Of a stretch of 64,000 bases of DNA, positions 21,053 through 31,473 are shown one piece after another. Under the pieces are notes generated by a model that saw nothing but the letters and a program-made list of their open reading frames with translations, was not told the DNA's origin and searched no databases. The stretch covers positions 2,275,403 through 2,339,402 of the forward strand of contig NC_088297.1 in the NCBI RefSeq assembly GCF_032854445.1, written 5' to 3'. The DNA comes from Liolophura sinensis. Lineage: Eukaryota; Mollusca; Polyplacophora; Chitonida; Chitonidae. The first letter of the stretch is position 1, and each line of letters begins with the position of its first letter. The position numbers were made by a program, and so were the translations under genes.

Positions 21053-23421
21053 CAAATATATGTGTATGTAATGTAGGGTCTTACCAATTGTGGCCTGAAG
21101 TTATGGTCATGAATGTAGCGTCTATATCACATTGTGGTGCAATCAACTGGGAGGTGAATCTGTGTTCATGGATAGTAAGTGTACGTTTGTGTATTCACAG
21201 GTACTTTATACCTGCCTTTCCTCATGGGCTAAATCATAAGGTACTATTGCACTCATGTTCATCTTTCTTTTCTCCTTCAGATAGGATTCACCATTACCCT
21301 GTCTGCAATAACACGCATAACTACAGTAGCGCAGTTATAAAGTAGAAGTACATGTCCAAACCTACATGTATTCCCAGCTCTAACTTCTACAAGCATGACC
21401 GGCCATCTAGGGATCAGTGCTGTACTGTGATTTTACTGTATTACGGGAGCTACAGTCTCTTGTCTTTTAGTACTATACATTGCACTTTTATGTCATTTGT
21501 GTACTGATATTGTCTGTTGTCAGCCCTCGACATTGTGTTCTATATTTGTCGACTATTTCTAATCTCGAGTTGTCCTCGCACTATCAGTCAAAAGGCCACC
21601 AGTATTATCTATGAAATTATCTACAGTTGACAAACCAATCAGCAGTATGATTGTTTACTTCCCCCCGACCAATCAAAGATGCGTGACAAAAAGCCATGGA
21701 TCGTCTACAAGCATTTGTCCACTAGTAACTCCCTCACTGTTTCTTCTAAGAGTCTAAGAAACCCGTTTTTTCCACGTAGCCCCAGCGGTTCATGAACCAA
21801 GGCAGATAGATGATGTACATATCTATAATCTGGGAACTGATAAGTAATGTGTGGAGAACGTCTCAGACTGCATGGCCTTTAAGTTGCTGATACCAGCCTT
21901 ATGACTGAGGTTTATAGCGCCACCTAATATGCATAATCGCATGCTAAAACATCAAGGAAACTTTGGACGAAGACAGAGGTAGGACCGGACTCATATATGA
22001 AACATCTCCATGAAAAACTTGTATCTAAATCTGCCAGACATGTGCCGCTATTAACAAACGGAAATTATGTCTGAGTTTGATACAAACACATTTATCTCAC
22101 TACATGTACGTTTATACTTATATAGTGAAACAGCTATATTCTGTACAATTCACCATAGAGTCCGACTATTAAGAGCATTCTGCTGTTTGCCTGCGACGTG
22201 ATGTCACTTAATACTAATTTGGCATTCGAAGAAATATTGGTTGAAATAAATAATTAATGGTAAAACTACAGCTGAATTACCGAAATCGTAAGGACATGCA
22301 TTGTTCGCAAAGTTCACCACTTTGGTACCTTACAATGAAAGCCTTATCCTTGCTGTGTGCAAAACAATCTTGTTTGTCTTGAAATTTTACAATGGTTTAA
22401 AAATATTAGAATAAATGCGCCACTTATAACTCGAATTAGATCATCTTATACAACACGCTCTCCCCATAATATTAAAGTTGTAAGAACATGTACATTTTAG
22501 CACTTTTAACCAGCATATGATCTAGCATTTTGGGAAAATTTGGAAATACAACGCACATGTAAATGTATTATAGAATAAAAGTTATAACTGTTCTGTCTGC
22601 CTCCACTCTCTTTGCTTGCTATTGCAATACATTGTCTCTAGTACAGTATAAAGTAGGTCTATGCATGTTTGGTGTTTTATGCCGTACAAAAGGTCTAAAT
22701 TTATACACTGCATGGTAGTGTCTAACTGGGACCTAAATTAAGTCGTCTTGCCTTGGTACCAAAATCTTAATCTGTATCAAATTGAATTGTATTCTGTCAA
22801 AACAAAGCATTTAACCAGTGTTTAATATGGAAATTATATTGTTCATATGCATTTTCAAGTAAACGCGAGTAATTTCACCTTTCTGCGTAGTCATAAGAAT
22901 CATGCATATGCGGTTTATATCTCAGTTTCAGACTCTGGCACATCACGCCTATGATGTACATACGGTCAAAATACTGTATACAAACACACACATACACATA
23001 AAAGTTTTACCTTTCGTTTAATACTAAATCATATGATTATTAGTTCGATTTTCCCAGAAGTGCTCAGTTAAAGAAAACTTACCAGACTACGTGACACGGG
23101 CAAACTGTTTCGCGAAGTATAGGCATTTTTGCTGTTTTCACACATTTTTGTCTGTATTTATTCATAATTATTATTCTCAGAAATTATTATTATTATTATT
23201 AGACATGTCTGAGTATAGTGAATGTTTTGTTATCTTTATTATGTGATTATTCAGTTTTAGCACAAACCTTATAAATTTCATAAGTCTAACCTGTACATGA
23301 CGTGACGAAAGTAATAAATTAGTCTAACTTACAATATATACCTTTGTTTTGCCAGGTACTTATAAAGATATAATTTAAATAATTCGTTTAAACGATGCCA
23401 TGAAAACGCAAAATCTCATTC
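21053..23421. other. Intergenic, nothing recognised
   Basis: About 2.4 kb of AT-rich sequence without domain-bearing frames, RNA genes or repeats that I can recognise. A short ATT run (23180-23200) is the only simple sequence. Confidence 0.5.
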
Positions 23422-24140
23422 CAATGTAGGTACTGCGCATATATCGGACACCAACACAGAGAAATTAGACAATCACGTGACCCATATGTTAGCTCACTTA
23501 CAGATAGACCTATATGCATTTCACGTATTGTTCACGTGCGGGTAATTTTTCCTTTGTTAGAGGCCTGTGCAGTTTAGTTTCATTTTCTATGTATTGAAGG
23601 CTGCACACAGCTGTCGGCTTACTAAGGTATAAGGTGATAGGGAACAGCAGGTCTGCGGCTTTTGAAGCTGTTGACGCACCCTTCCATAGGTTATTATATA
23701 ATATAACCCTGCAATCAACAGATAACTGCGGCAGAAAATGGGAAGGGACCAGGCGTATTGGACTGAAATTTATGCGTAAGTAGGTCATACGTTGCGAAAT
23801 GTCTTCGCAATGTAGGTATTGCGTATATGTAGTATACCAATACACAGAATTTAGACAATGACTTGACACATATGTTTGCTCACTTACATATAGACTTTTA
23901 TGTATTTCACATGTTGGCTATGTCGGGAAAGTTCTCCTTTGTTAGAGGCTTGTGCAGCTTGGGCGTCGCCCTGCGCACAGCTGTCAGCTTAGTAAGGTAT
24001 CAGATGAGAGCGAACAGCAGGCCTGTTGCTTTTAAAGAGGTTGACACGTCCTTGCATAGGTTATTGTATAATATAATAAATAGATCAATGCGGCAGAGAA
24101 TGGAATGGACTAACATTTATGCGTAAGTACGTCATACGTT
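23422..24140. repeat. Tandem duplication, two copies of about 385 bases
   Basis: Copy 1 (23422-23790) and copy 2 (23809-24140) share TATGTTTGCTCACTTACATA-type sequence, TCCTTTGTTAGAGGC, CACAGCTGTC, AAGGTAT, CAGGTTATTATATAAT-type sequence and a common end (TTTATGCGTAAGTA.GTCATACGTT). The first 145 bases are also present at 19659-19805. No coding support. Confidence 0.75.
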
Positions 24141-24506
24141 CAGCCTACTAAACAGAACAGCATCCACGGAGCACCTATACATTTGTTGACCTTAAGAGAT
24201 ATTTGAGACAAGCTGACAGACATACTTATGAACAACATAAGTGTACGACCATTCGAAAGAGGCCCACGTTCGTATTGTCACGTAAGGTAAGCTAGTAGAC
24301 AAAGCTTCATAATTTGTTTTAACAAAATACGTGTAAAAACTCCTCAGAAAGGCTCACGTTCTTACCGTTAACAGTGAAGACATCGGTATGTTATACGTAG
24401 TACGGTATATATAAACATAGTTCCATGAGTGCTCCCTGAAACTGAGTCCGGCACTACCCCTGACGTAAATAACAGTAGAGAGGTGGTTTCTATGAAGCAA
24501 ATCGGG

Positions 24507-24773
24507 TGCCTCCGTGGTCGAGTGTGTTGCCATGCCAGAACGGCGCAATGACTCACGAGCCTCCCGCCAATGCGGCCGCTTTGAGTTCCAGTCCACCTCA
24601 TGTTGGCTTCCTCTCTGACCGCATTTGAGAAGGTTTGCCCGCATCCTGCGGATGGTCATGAGTTTCCACCGAGGTCTGTCCTGTTTTCTCCCACGATAAT
24701 GCTTGCCGCCGTCGTATACTTGAAACATTCTTAAGTACAGCGTAAAACACCAATCAAATAAATAAATAAATAT
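24507..24773 (+). mobile_element. tRNA-derived mollusc SINE, near full length
   Basis: Starts with the tRNA-like head (GGGTGCCTCCGTGGTCGAGT), passes the B-box-like GAGTTCCAGTCC, the conserved body (CTGCGGATGGTCATGAGTTT, CGCCGTCGTATACTTGAAAC) and ends in CAATCAAATAAATAAATAAA. Divergence from the copy at 47064 is considerable in the head. Confidence 0.9.
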
Positions 24774-25639
24774 AAACCAAATTGTGGTTTGCTCACTGTT
24801 TTTGTTGTGTACACACACATTTGCTGATATATTTATTGGTGATTTAGCGTCATATTGAGTGAGTTGTCGTTCCTGATTTGGAACTTAAAACAGGAAGAGA
24901 TTGAACTCTAGACATGCTGAGGGACTAATCACATGTACACGTGAGCGCATTCATTTTCCTTCCTATTTACATGTATCTAGTAGGCCTAAATTATTTAAAT
25001 TCAACCAACAAAATATATGTGCCAACAAAACTTCGATGCCATAACATACTACGACATGCAGCCTGCAGTTTTCTCTGCAACATACCAAAAATCCAAATAG
25101 CTTGAGCACAATGTCTTCGCGCTGTACTGCTGGAAGTGAAGCAGTCGTACATTGTCACTTTGGTAACATCGATTCAAATGGGCAGGGATAGGGGTAAGAA
25201 ACCCTAGGCAAAAAGTCTACAGTTCTGTCAAAAACAGACAAAATTCTGGCATATGGTAACTAAGAGCAAAACAACAGTTCAAAAGGCTATGGTGCACACG
25301 TACATGTAGAAACAACCTGTAATGTCTGTGTGTAGCATTATTCAATAGGTGCATGAGCAGCCAGCTGATCAAATTTGTAGCATCGATCGTGTAGGACCTC
25401 ATCCTATAACTGGACTGCTGCACATTATTTTGTATGTAGCTATGGACTAGAACGACGTATGTCAAGTTTGGAAATTGTTCTTCTGGCATTTAAAAAGGAC
25501 TTTTTTCACGAAATGCAATACTGAATATCTCCATAGCCGCATACTTCTTACAGTCCATTCGTTGCTCTCTAATTTTCACTCTAGATCACTGTCACCAACA
25601 GCAAATTTTGTACATAAATTTTGAACAACGCGGAGGTCA
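24774..25639. other. Intergenic, nothing recognised
   Basis: No coding, RNA or repeat feature could be recognised in this AT-rich interval. Confidence 0.5.
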
Positions 25640-26010
25640 TTGTGATCACGATGATGAGGCAGGAAGTGATGTCATAAAACGCAAACAACCCGTCTTAACC
25701 GTTGTTTCTAATAATAATTTATGCACATGCATTCTCTTCATCTAGAGTGTGTACACCATTATTCTAACCAAAACCTAAATCAATTTCTCCAATATTTAGG
25801 AACAAGAACTGATCCTCCTAAAATAACCGTGTCAGCGGCTAAAGAGAAGCAATTAAATATACCTCGGCCTTGATGACCAAAGGTTGGTTACACCCACTTA
25901 TCAACAAAACTTTTACAAATCTATAACACACATGCAAACAGAAAAACATAAGAAGAAAGATCTTTTACTTAAATACACAATGGATTCACTACCAGATGTT
26001 ACGACCCAAA
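25640..26010. repeat. Dispersed repeats matching 18400-18535 and 19984-20180
   Basis: 25640-25780 matches 18400-18535. 25796-26010 matches 19984-20180 (shared CAGCGGCTAAAGAGAAGCAA-type sequence, CTTATCAACAAAAC, TACACAATGGATTCACTACC). The Polinton has inserted about 60 bases to the right. Confidence 0.65.
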
Positions 26011-26072
26011 CTGTCTGTATTATAAAGAGATGGCTTGTTCGAAATACACGACAGTTTAGCCGCACAAAAAAG

Positions 26073-26079
26073 TAACCAA
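26073..26079. repeat. Polinton target-site duplication, left
   Basis: TAACCAA directly precedes the left inverted repeat and is repeated at 42747-42753 after the right one. Polintons usually duplicate 6 bp; here one extra base could belong either to the duplication or to the repeat. Confidence 0.85.
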
Positions 26080-26242
26080 GTAGTAGGGGGAGTATAGGTT
26101 CTGGCACACCCTCCATTTGGCAAATAGAGGCTCCCAGCCCCTATTCTCGGCGAGGTCCAGAAGTTCTAGTATACACACTATAGGTTCTGGCGCACGCCCC
26201 CCTTGGGGCCCTCCCCAGAACAAAATAGAGGCCCCACCCCCT
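26080..26242 (+). repeat. Polinton left terminal inverted repeat
   Basis: Starts GTAGTAGGGGGAGTATAGGT. It matches the reverse complement of 42578-42746 with only scattered differences and a length change in a C/G run. An internal duplication is visible: the GGTTCTGGC(A/G)CAC motif occurs at 26097 and 26185. Confidence 0.93.
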
Positions 26243-26260
26243 TTCTCTGCATCCCCATAA

Positions 26261-26276
26261 CCCCCCCCCCCCCCCC
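26261..26276. repeat. C16 homopolymer next to the left repeat
   Basis: Sixteen consecutive cytosines. Such tracts recur in the element (29380-29393 and G15 at 42605-42619) and are prone to length error in both replication and sequencing. Confidence 0.9.
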
Positions 26277-26380
26277 TTAGGCGCCTTCCCAGCCAAGGCA
26301 TACACGCTTATTTACAAGCCTCGCCTACACACACATTGATATGAGGCGACCTAGTTGGCATTTAATACATAAGGATTATA

Positions 26381-26383
<3 letters not shown>

Positions 26384-26453
<70 letters not shown>
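26384..26453. repeat. (AT)n microsatellite in the Polinton left arm
   Basis: About 35 AT dinucleotides without interruption, inside the element's noncoding left arm. Confidence 0.95.
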
Positions 26454-26455
<2 letters not shown>

Positions 26456-26980
26456 CTGGCTGTATTGCACAACAGGGTGATTCAGCTGATTTTCTCCCCA
26501 CTATAGGGCTTAAACCACGGATTTTTATAAAAAATAAATGTGACAGCCTTTTTCAGCGTGTCTTGTTTGATAAGATCCAGTATTTTTAGGAGAATTATTT
26601 GGAAATATTTTGTTTATGCAGGATAGACTTTCCAATTTAGCCTATGTTTCGTGGGTCGTGAGATATAGCTCAGTCGGCTGACAGAGGTGGGAAAGGCGCT
26701 GTGTGTAAGGGGCGTATTCATGTACTACATGTATAATGGGATGTTTGCTAGCTCAAATCCGGATTTGGTCTCCTGTATATGTAGTATATGAATACATTAC
26801 CTGCATATGGCGCCGGGCTCTACACACTTCTAAGGAATCTCTGCAACTTTCGACAGTTTCGGAGGCAGAGAGACCTTACCAAGGGGTGTTGTAGATGGCC
26901 CAAAGGTAGTGGGATGTGTCAGCCCCAATTAACCCCTCTAACGGTGGGTCGCTAGCGCAAAAAATCCGGAGCCCGTTAGG
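26454..26980. other. Polinton left arm, noncoding, with a tRNA-like A-box motif
   Basis: No coding region. At 26666-26680 the sequence TAGCTCAGTCGG fits a Pol III A box, and a weak B-box-like GCTCAAATCC lies about 80 bases downstream (26751). No cloverleaf could be drawn by eye, so this may be a tRNA-derived repeat or chance. Confidence 0.4.
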
Positions 26981-27186
26981 GTGGTGATTAATTGGTAAAC
27001 GGCTGAGTTATAAACCAGGCCTTTTGCTTTTTTTGGACCATTGGTTCGAACCCCACACTGGGCAGAATTTTTTTTACCCCAAATCCAGCCAAAGGGGGTA
27101 TTTTTGACAGGTAAAATTTTGAATCAACAGCCCACAGACTAGTACACTGTTTCCAAGTGTATTAATATTATATGTATGTATACTAG
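26981..27186 (+). repeat. tRNA-like direct repeat X, copy 1
   Basis: Contains a D-arm-like ATTAATTGGTAAAC and a perfect B box GGTTCGAACCC at 27043-27053, followed by a T tract. Copy 2 at 27431-27673 shares AAACCAGGCCTTTTGCTTTT, the B box, CCAGCCAAAGGGGGTATTTT and the end TATGTATACTAG. The T stem does not pair fully, so this is not a sound tRNA gene; a tRNA-derived repeat is more likely. Confidence 0.6.
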
Positions 27187-27265
27187 TAGTATAGGGAAGG
27201 AGGGTTCTGGCACACCTTCCCCCTGGGGCCCTCCCCAGAACAAAATAGAGGCCCCAGCCCCAGCC
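27187..27265 (+). repeat. Internal third copy of the Polinton terminal repeat
   Basis: Contains GGAGGGTTCTGGCACACCTT and CCTGGGGCCCTCCCCAGAAC, then AAAATAGAGGCCCCAGCCCC, matching the inner part of the left terminal repeat (26185-26242) in the same orientation. It follows directly on repeat X copy 1, so the left arm has two nested ends. Confidence 0.8.
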
Positions 27266-27430
27266 GAGGGTCTGATGGCTATCGAAATTTCTTATTAGGT
27301 ATAGAGCGAATACAATGAATAATCATGGGATCTCCCACGATGGAAACGACCAGCCAGCCTATTTGGAGGAAGTTAGTCGGCACGGTGCAAGACTTGCGAG
27401 GCTACAAAGAAGTCACCCACAGCATGGGTG

Positions 27431-27673
27431 GTGGTTAATTGGTAACAGGTTGAGCTATAAACCAGGCCTTTTGCTTTTTTCGACCATAGGTTCGAACCCC
27501 ACACCGGGCAGAATTTTTTTTTACCCTCGCGCACCAGGCTAGCCAAACATCCGTCCAGTTGGACGGGCAATCCAGCCAAAGGGGGTATTTTTGACGGGTA
27601 AAATTTTGAATCAACAGCCCACAGACCAGTACACTCTTTCAAAGTGTATTAATATTATATGTATGTATACTAG
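27431..27673 (+). repeat. tRNA-like direct repeat X, copy 2
   Basis: Second copy of the repeat at 26981 with B box at 27489-27499. It has about 45 extra bases (27528-27570) between the T tract and the CCAGCCAAAGGGGG segment. The open frame here (27315-27542) is not considered a gene. Confidence 0.6.
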
Positions 27674-28024
27674 ATTCTGAATATTTTTCTAACATGTATG
27701 TTTACAAAGTGTACTCATATATGTATTCAGATGACAGAAATGATGTTTGACATGCACTACTGTGCCCAGAGTTAATTTCTCGACATAGATAGTACATGTA
27801 TTCGAATTGTTTCCTGTTTTTTGTATTTTACAAATTTTATTTCTACCTACTGTGACTTAGGTGCTCAAAACGTACGGTGCCACTACTCTTTTAGTGAGTG
27901 ACAGTCACAGATTCAGTGGTGATAATTTTGCCTGTTCTCAGAGCGATGTATGCTGTATTCTGATTTGGTTCCGCTGCATGTGAAGTAGTGTAACAAGTTC
28001 CCCCCCGGGCATCTCCCCAGAACA
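27674..28024. other. Polinton left arm, noncoding
   Basis: About 350 bases between repeat X copy 2 and the first gene; no feature recognised. Confidence 0.5.
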
Positions 28025-28687
28025 TCATTCGGAAAGAGCGTTTTTCAGCTCTTGCCGAGCTAGTTTTCGGCCGCGATCTATAAGCTGTTTTTTCGTGCTT
28101 TCATCGATCTCTACGGCGTTGAATGCCTTACGAGACTTAGCGCGTATCTCCTGCTTCAGATCAGAGTAGTTGTTGAGCTCCTGAAGGACTTGCTTGAACT
28201 CTACGTCCGAAATAACACCATCAGATAATGCCGTAGATACCTGCGCACGGATGCTGTTAAGTTTAGCCTCAGCCAATAGCCGTATATTGTTATGTTTCTT
28301 GGCCTTTGCGTGAAGTCGGCGGCTAACGAATTTTCCGGCGATATTTAAGACACCGCAAGCTAGGGCCGCAGCATCCATGGCCAAGACAGCAGTGGCTGCA
28401 ATTATTGTTGTGAGTAGTCCCACACTTGCAACCCCTAGTCCCAAACCGGCCGTAAGCATGGCCGAATCAAGGGCCTCGGCGGCTAAGACACCGCGCCCGT
28501 ACTTTTTGTACAGGGCCCGGCGGAGATCTCGCTCAGATTCAAGCTGCCTCTGTATTTCGCTGATTTACTGCAGGCGATGGGCGTGCGCCACGCCCTCCGG
28601 GGGGCTTTTAACCATCGGCGCGTTCGGGGTCAAGGGATGGTCATCCGTCGGCTCTTCATCCGTGATCGCTGGGTACAGTCGTCCCAT
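28025..28687 (-). pseudogene. Polinton conserved hydrophobic-helix protein, one stop
   Basis: From ATG at 28687 the frame stays open for about 220 codons except for one in-frame TAA at 28567-28565. The N-terminal third is acidic and proline-containing; the middle has a long glycine/alanine/leucine-rich hydrophobic segment (around 28380-28455); the C-terminal part is helical and charged, with a DGVISDVEFKQVLQELNNY segment. Proteins with this general layout are frequent in invertebrate Polintons, but I know of no assigned function. It is the leftmost gene of the minus-strand run 30198-28025. Confidence 0.7.
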
Positions 28688-28697
28688 ATTGTCCGTC

Positions 28698-29021
28698 CTA
28701 CGAATTAACAACGTCGGTAAGCTCTAAATCGTCATCGGGAATACTAACACGAAAGCTTATAAGTTTTATACCGGACTCTAAATAGATGTAATCGAGTTTG
28801 GCATAGCTCCCTACAAAGACCCGTATATCCTCGAGAGAGCTCCGGATGACTGGGTCGCCCTGGGCCGGTAATTTGATCATAAATCTGAGCTCCTTTCCAT
28901 TGTGCTCATCAGGCCACTTTAGTCTCACACCGGTAATCAAGGAGGCACTGCGCTGAGAGCCCGCGCCAAGTATGATGTTGAAGATAAGTATAGATCCAGG
29001 GTTTATTTCTATCATGGACAA
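28698..29021 (-). CDS. Polinton small protein, 107 aa, unknown
   Basis: Open frame from ATG at 29021, ending 10 bases before the start of the next gene downstream (28687). The protein alternates hydrophobic and polar residues in a beta-like way (SILIFNIILGAG, LDYIYLESGIKLISFRV), without transmembrane helix or cysteine motif. It sits directly after the gene at 29101-29542 in a same-strand run that starts with the penton-like gene, so a structural or virion role is possible but not shown. Confidence 0.6.
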   Translation of the reverse strand: MSMIEINPGSILIFNIILGAGSQRSASLITGVRLKWPDEHNGKELRFMIKLPAQGDPVIRSSLEDIRVFVGSYAKLDYIYLESGIKLISFRVSIPDDDLELTDVVNS

Positions 29022-29100
29022 AGATATACTTGTTTGCCCTATAAGAAGTGCAGAATCTACACCTTCGCCCGCAGACAGTGCTAAGCCACCTCTTACACAC

Positions 29101-29542
29101 TTAGCTAGATAACACTTTACTGACTGGTACCCACGACACGAAAGAGGTTCCGGAGTTGAAAACTTTTTTCACCTTGGTCATATCGGCTTGGACCGTCATC
29201 GGGGTCACCTTCACATCTATAAACCAATCGGGGTCGCGAGCTCTGGCAAGAACAAAGCGGTCTTCAAAGCGAATTAATGAGAGTTTTTGTTCTTCAATCA
29301 CCTCAGAATCCGACCTGCGCTCTTGCTCTACAGAGGATGAGGCATCTTGAAGGGAAGCAAACGTGGCAGGTTCTGCTTGCCCCCCCCCCCCCCTTAATCT
29401 TTTTGCGGCTGTACTGGCCACTTTGAAACTGGAAGGCGTAGATTTTACCTTCCTGGCCTTGAAGTTCGAACTCCGACACATCTGCCAAGTCGCTTAAAGG
29501 CAGGCACGCAGACCTGGGACCGGCTGCGTCCACCATACTCAT
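29101..29542 (-). pseudogene. Polinton basic/acidic protein, frame break near a G14 run
   Basis: The start ATG (29542-29540) overlaps the stop of the upstream penton-like gene in the tetranucleotide ATGA. The frame from this ATG runs through the G14 tract (29393-29380) and soon stops, while another frame, also crossing the tract (KRLRGGGGQAEP), stays open to TAG at 29101. The simplest reading is one gene of about 147 codons with a length change in the homopolymer or an indel shortly upstream. The second half is acidic then hydrophobic (EEQKLSLIRFEDRFVLARA). Function unknown. Confidence 0.6.
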
Positions 29543-30198
29543 TGTATTTCTAGGGTAGCACTGAGGTACTCTACATTAATATACTTGCCGTTTTTGTCTA
29601 AAAGTGCCACGGTCAAGTGCGTTATATAGTCGGCGCGCAAGGCTTTGTACTGTGGGTTGGAAAATGAAACCGTCTTCCCGCACTTTATCCCTTCACCAGT
29701 CACGGCGATGGCCTGAAGTAGTGTTGAACCGCCACCGAAATCTGAGGTTATTCTCACGTTTTCTGAGGTGCTCAGTTCATCCAAATGCACGAAGACTTCT
29801 TTGTGTGTGACCAAGTTAGGTAGATTTTCACCCTCCATAGTCCCCCCTATGGGCGCAATCCCGTTGGAGAACCCTAAGATGGTGGCAAGCTCTTGGGGTA
29901 TTATGAAGACGTTTCTAGGGAGAGTAAGGACTAAGCGACCCGTGGCTTCATTCAATCCCAGAGAAATCCCATGCGGGCGGAATATGTCCTTGTCCAGCGT
30001 ACAGACATTGTAGTAGCTCGTCGGCACTTCAACACGTTTGCCCTCAAGCAAGAAGCCCGATCCGGAGGGGATATTCACCCAGGCTAGGTAGAATGTTATC
30101 TCGCGAAGGGCGGTTTTAAGGCGGCCGTCGAGGTTGTTAAGGGCATGAGGCAGCGTGTGCTGTGCCCCATTTAGAATGTAAGTCAATGTGATGAACAT
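29539..30198 (-). CDS. Polinton penton-like minor capsid protein
   Basis: An uninterrupted frame of about 219 codons from ATG at 30198 (a GTG nine bases earlier is less likely). The sequence is rich in beta strands; segments such as VFVHLDELS and NPQYKALRADYI, and the C-terminal THLTVALLDKNGKYINVEY, resemble the penton-type minor capsid protein of Polintons and adintoviruses, a single jelly-roll protein expected at capsid vertices. It is one of the few open genes of the element. It is transcribed away from the gene at 30209 with only 10 bases between the two starts, and its stop overlaps the next start (ATGA). Confidence 0.75.
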   Translation of the reverse strand: MFITLTYILNGAQHTLPHALNNLDGRLKTALREITFYLAWVNIPSGSGFLLEGKRVEVPTSYYNVCTLDKDIFRPHGISLGLNEATGRLVLTLPRNVFIIPQELATILGFSNGIAPIGGTMEGENLPNLVTHKEVFVHLDELSTSENVRITSDFGGGSTLLQAIAVTGEGIKCGKTVSFSNPQYKALRADYITHLTVALLDKNGKYINVEYLSATLEIQ

Positions 30199-30208
30199 TT
30201 TAGCCACG
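30199..30208. promoter_or_regulatory. 10-base divergent gene spacer
   Basis: Only 10 bases separate the starts of the penton-like gene (minus) and the gene at 30209 (plus). Promoter elements for each must therefore lie within the other's coding sequence, or the annotated starts are internal. No TATA-like motif is seen in the spacer. Confidence 0.4.
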
Positions 30209-31473
30209 ATGAACAGCGAGGCTTACAGGTTCAATAGAGAGGCAACTTACAAGGCCGGGGCATTTCATAGTATCCAAACCCACGCAGAGCAGCTCACGCG
30301 ATTTGACATCTACATCGATGAAAAGAAGGCCTTTCCAGTCCAGTTCACAGATGTGTTGGCCAAGTACCGGCTGCCAAAGATAACCAGCAATTTCATTGTT
30401 TGGGCCTGGAACACCAATCCTATGCAATTCTGGCAGAATCAAGTGAACTTCGCGGTCTGGTGCGCAACCACGGGCTGTGGCGTCTCTGCAAAAGACCATC
30501 TTCTCGCCCCCGACCAACGAATAAGGGCCCTGTACACGTTCCATGTGTATTACCAAGTTAGGCGGGTCTTGGAAGAGATCCAGGCCCCCCTGCCGCAAGA
30601 CAGAGCGTGGGCGACATTCGAAAACCCCTACGACAAGAGGGCCTATGAGAGGATTTGTTGGGAGTTCCGCGTAGATGCGCACACAGACTGGAGGCGCAAG
30701 GGGTGAATCACGGCCTCGGAGTGGCATATTACTATGTCACGAGAACGGGCTACAGCCCCATTGGCGACGGGACCTTCGACCCGAGCAGGATGTCGTTCTC
30801 TAGAAAGCCTACAGCGCTCCACGTCGACTACATCGAGCAGGACGACGAGGAGGCTTGGGCGGTGTTCATTGTCGACACATCCCAAGGATTCACGCAGCCG
30901 GGCGTAGAGCGCCTAAACGATTCCATCCGGACATACGTGTGGGCTATTCTAGGCGCCCAAGCGCAAACAAGGGCGCGTATTCTAGGCACGGGCTCAGCCT
31001 TCCACGCGCAAATACAGTTTACCGCGAACGTTGAAGACGCTATTTCCTCTCCGATCGACCTTCCGTCTGCTATCAAACGCTACCAGGACGTGCTACAGTA
31101 TGCCGGGAGCGCTGTAGACTTTGTGTATGGCATAGGCCTATGTATGGCCCCGAGCGACATGCTTCTGCAGATCGGCCATGTGGCGAACTACAACAACAAA
31201 ATCGTCGTGGCCACAGAGGACCAGAAGCTAGGCGCCAATGAGGGTGTGAACGCTAAAGTGCCGCCCACTTTGAACAAGCGCGCACCTTCCCACGGGATCG
31301 TTGAGCCACAAGAAAGCGTCTCACCACCCACCGCGTGCGTTCAGCATGTCGCTGCCACCGGAGGCAAACAAGAACCCCTATTTCCAAAGCAAAAGAATCA
31401 CGACGCCGAGAAGACAGCCATCGTCGTCGCTGGGGTTGGTATCGGCTTACTGCTGCTGTGGACTATGCGTTAA
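30209..31473 (+). pseudogene. Polinton conserved protein with C-terminal membrane anchor
   Basis: About 421 codons with one frame break. The first part (from ATG at 30209) contains RFNREATYKAGAF, TRFDIYIDEKKAF and FAVWCATTGCGVSAKD and ends at TGA near 30706. A second frame picks up at VNHGLGVAYYYVTRTGY near 30703. The overlap lies at AAGGGGTGAA, so a one-base change in the G run is enough to explain it. The C-terminus has a long linker, a lysine-rich stretch and a single transmembrane helix (TAIVVAGVGIGLLLLWTM). Related proteins occur in other invertebrate Polintons; the function is unassigned. Its 3' end overlaps the convergent gene at 31447 by 27 bases. Confidence 0.75.

Noticed and set aside
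27315-27542. Open frame in the Polinton left arm
   Set aside because: It runs through the tRNA-like repeat X and a T tract and has no conserved motif.
26981-27673. Two functional tRNA genes
   Set aside because: B boxes are perfect, but the T stem and acceptor stem do not pair properly and the anticodon arm is unclear. Better seen as tRNA-derived repeats.
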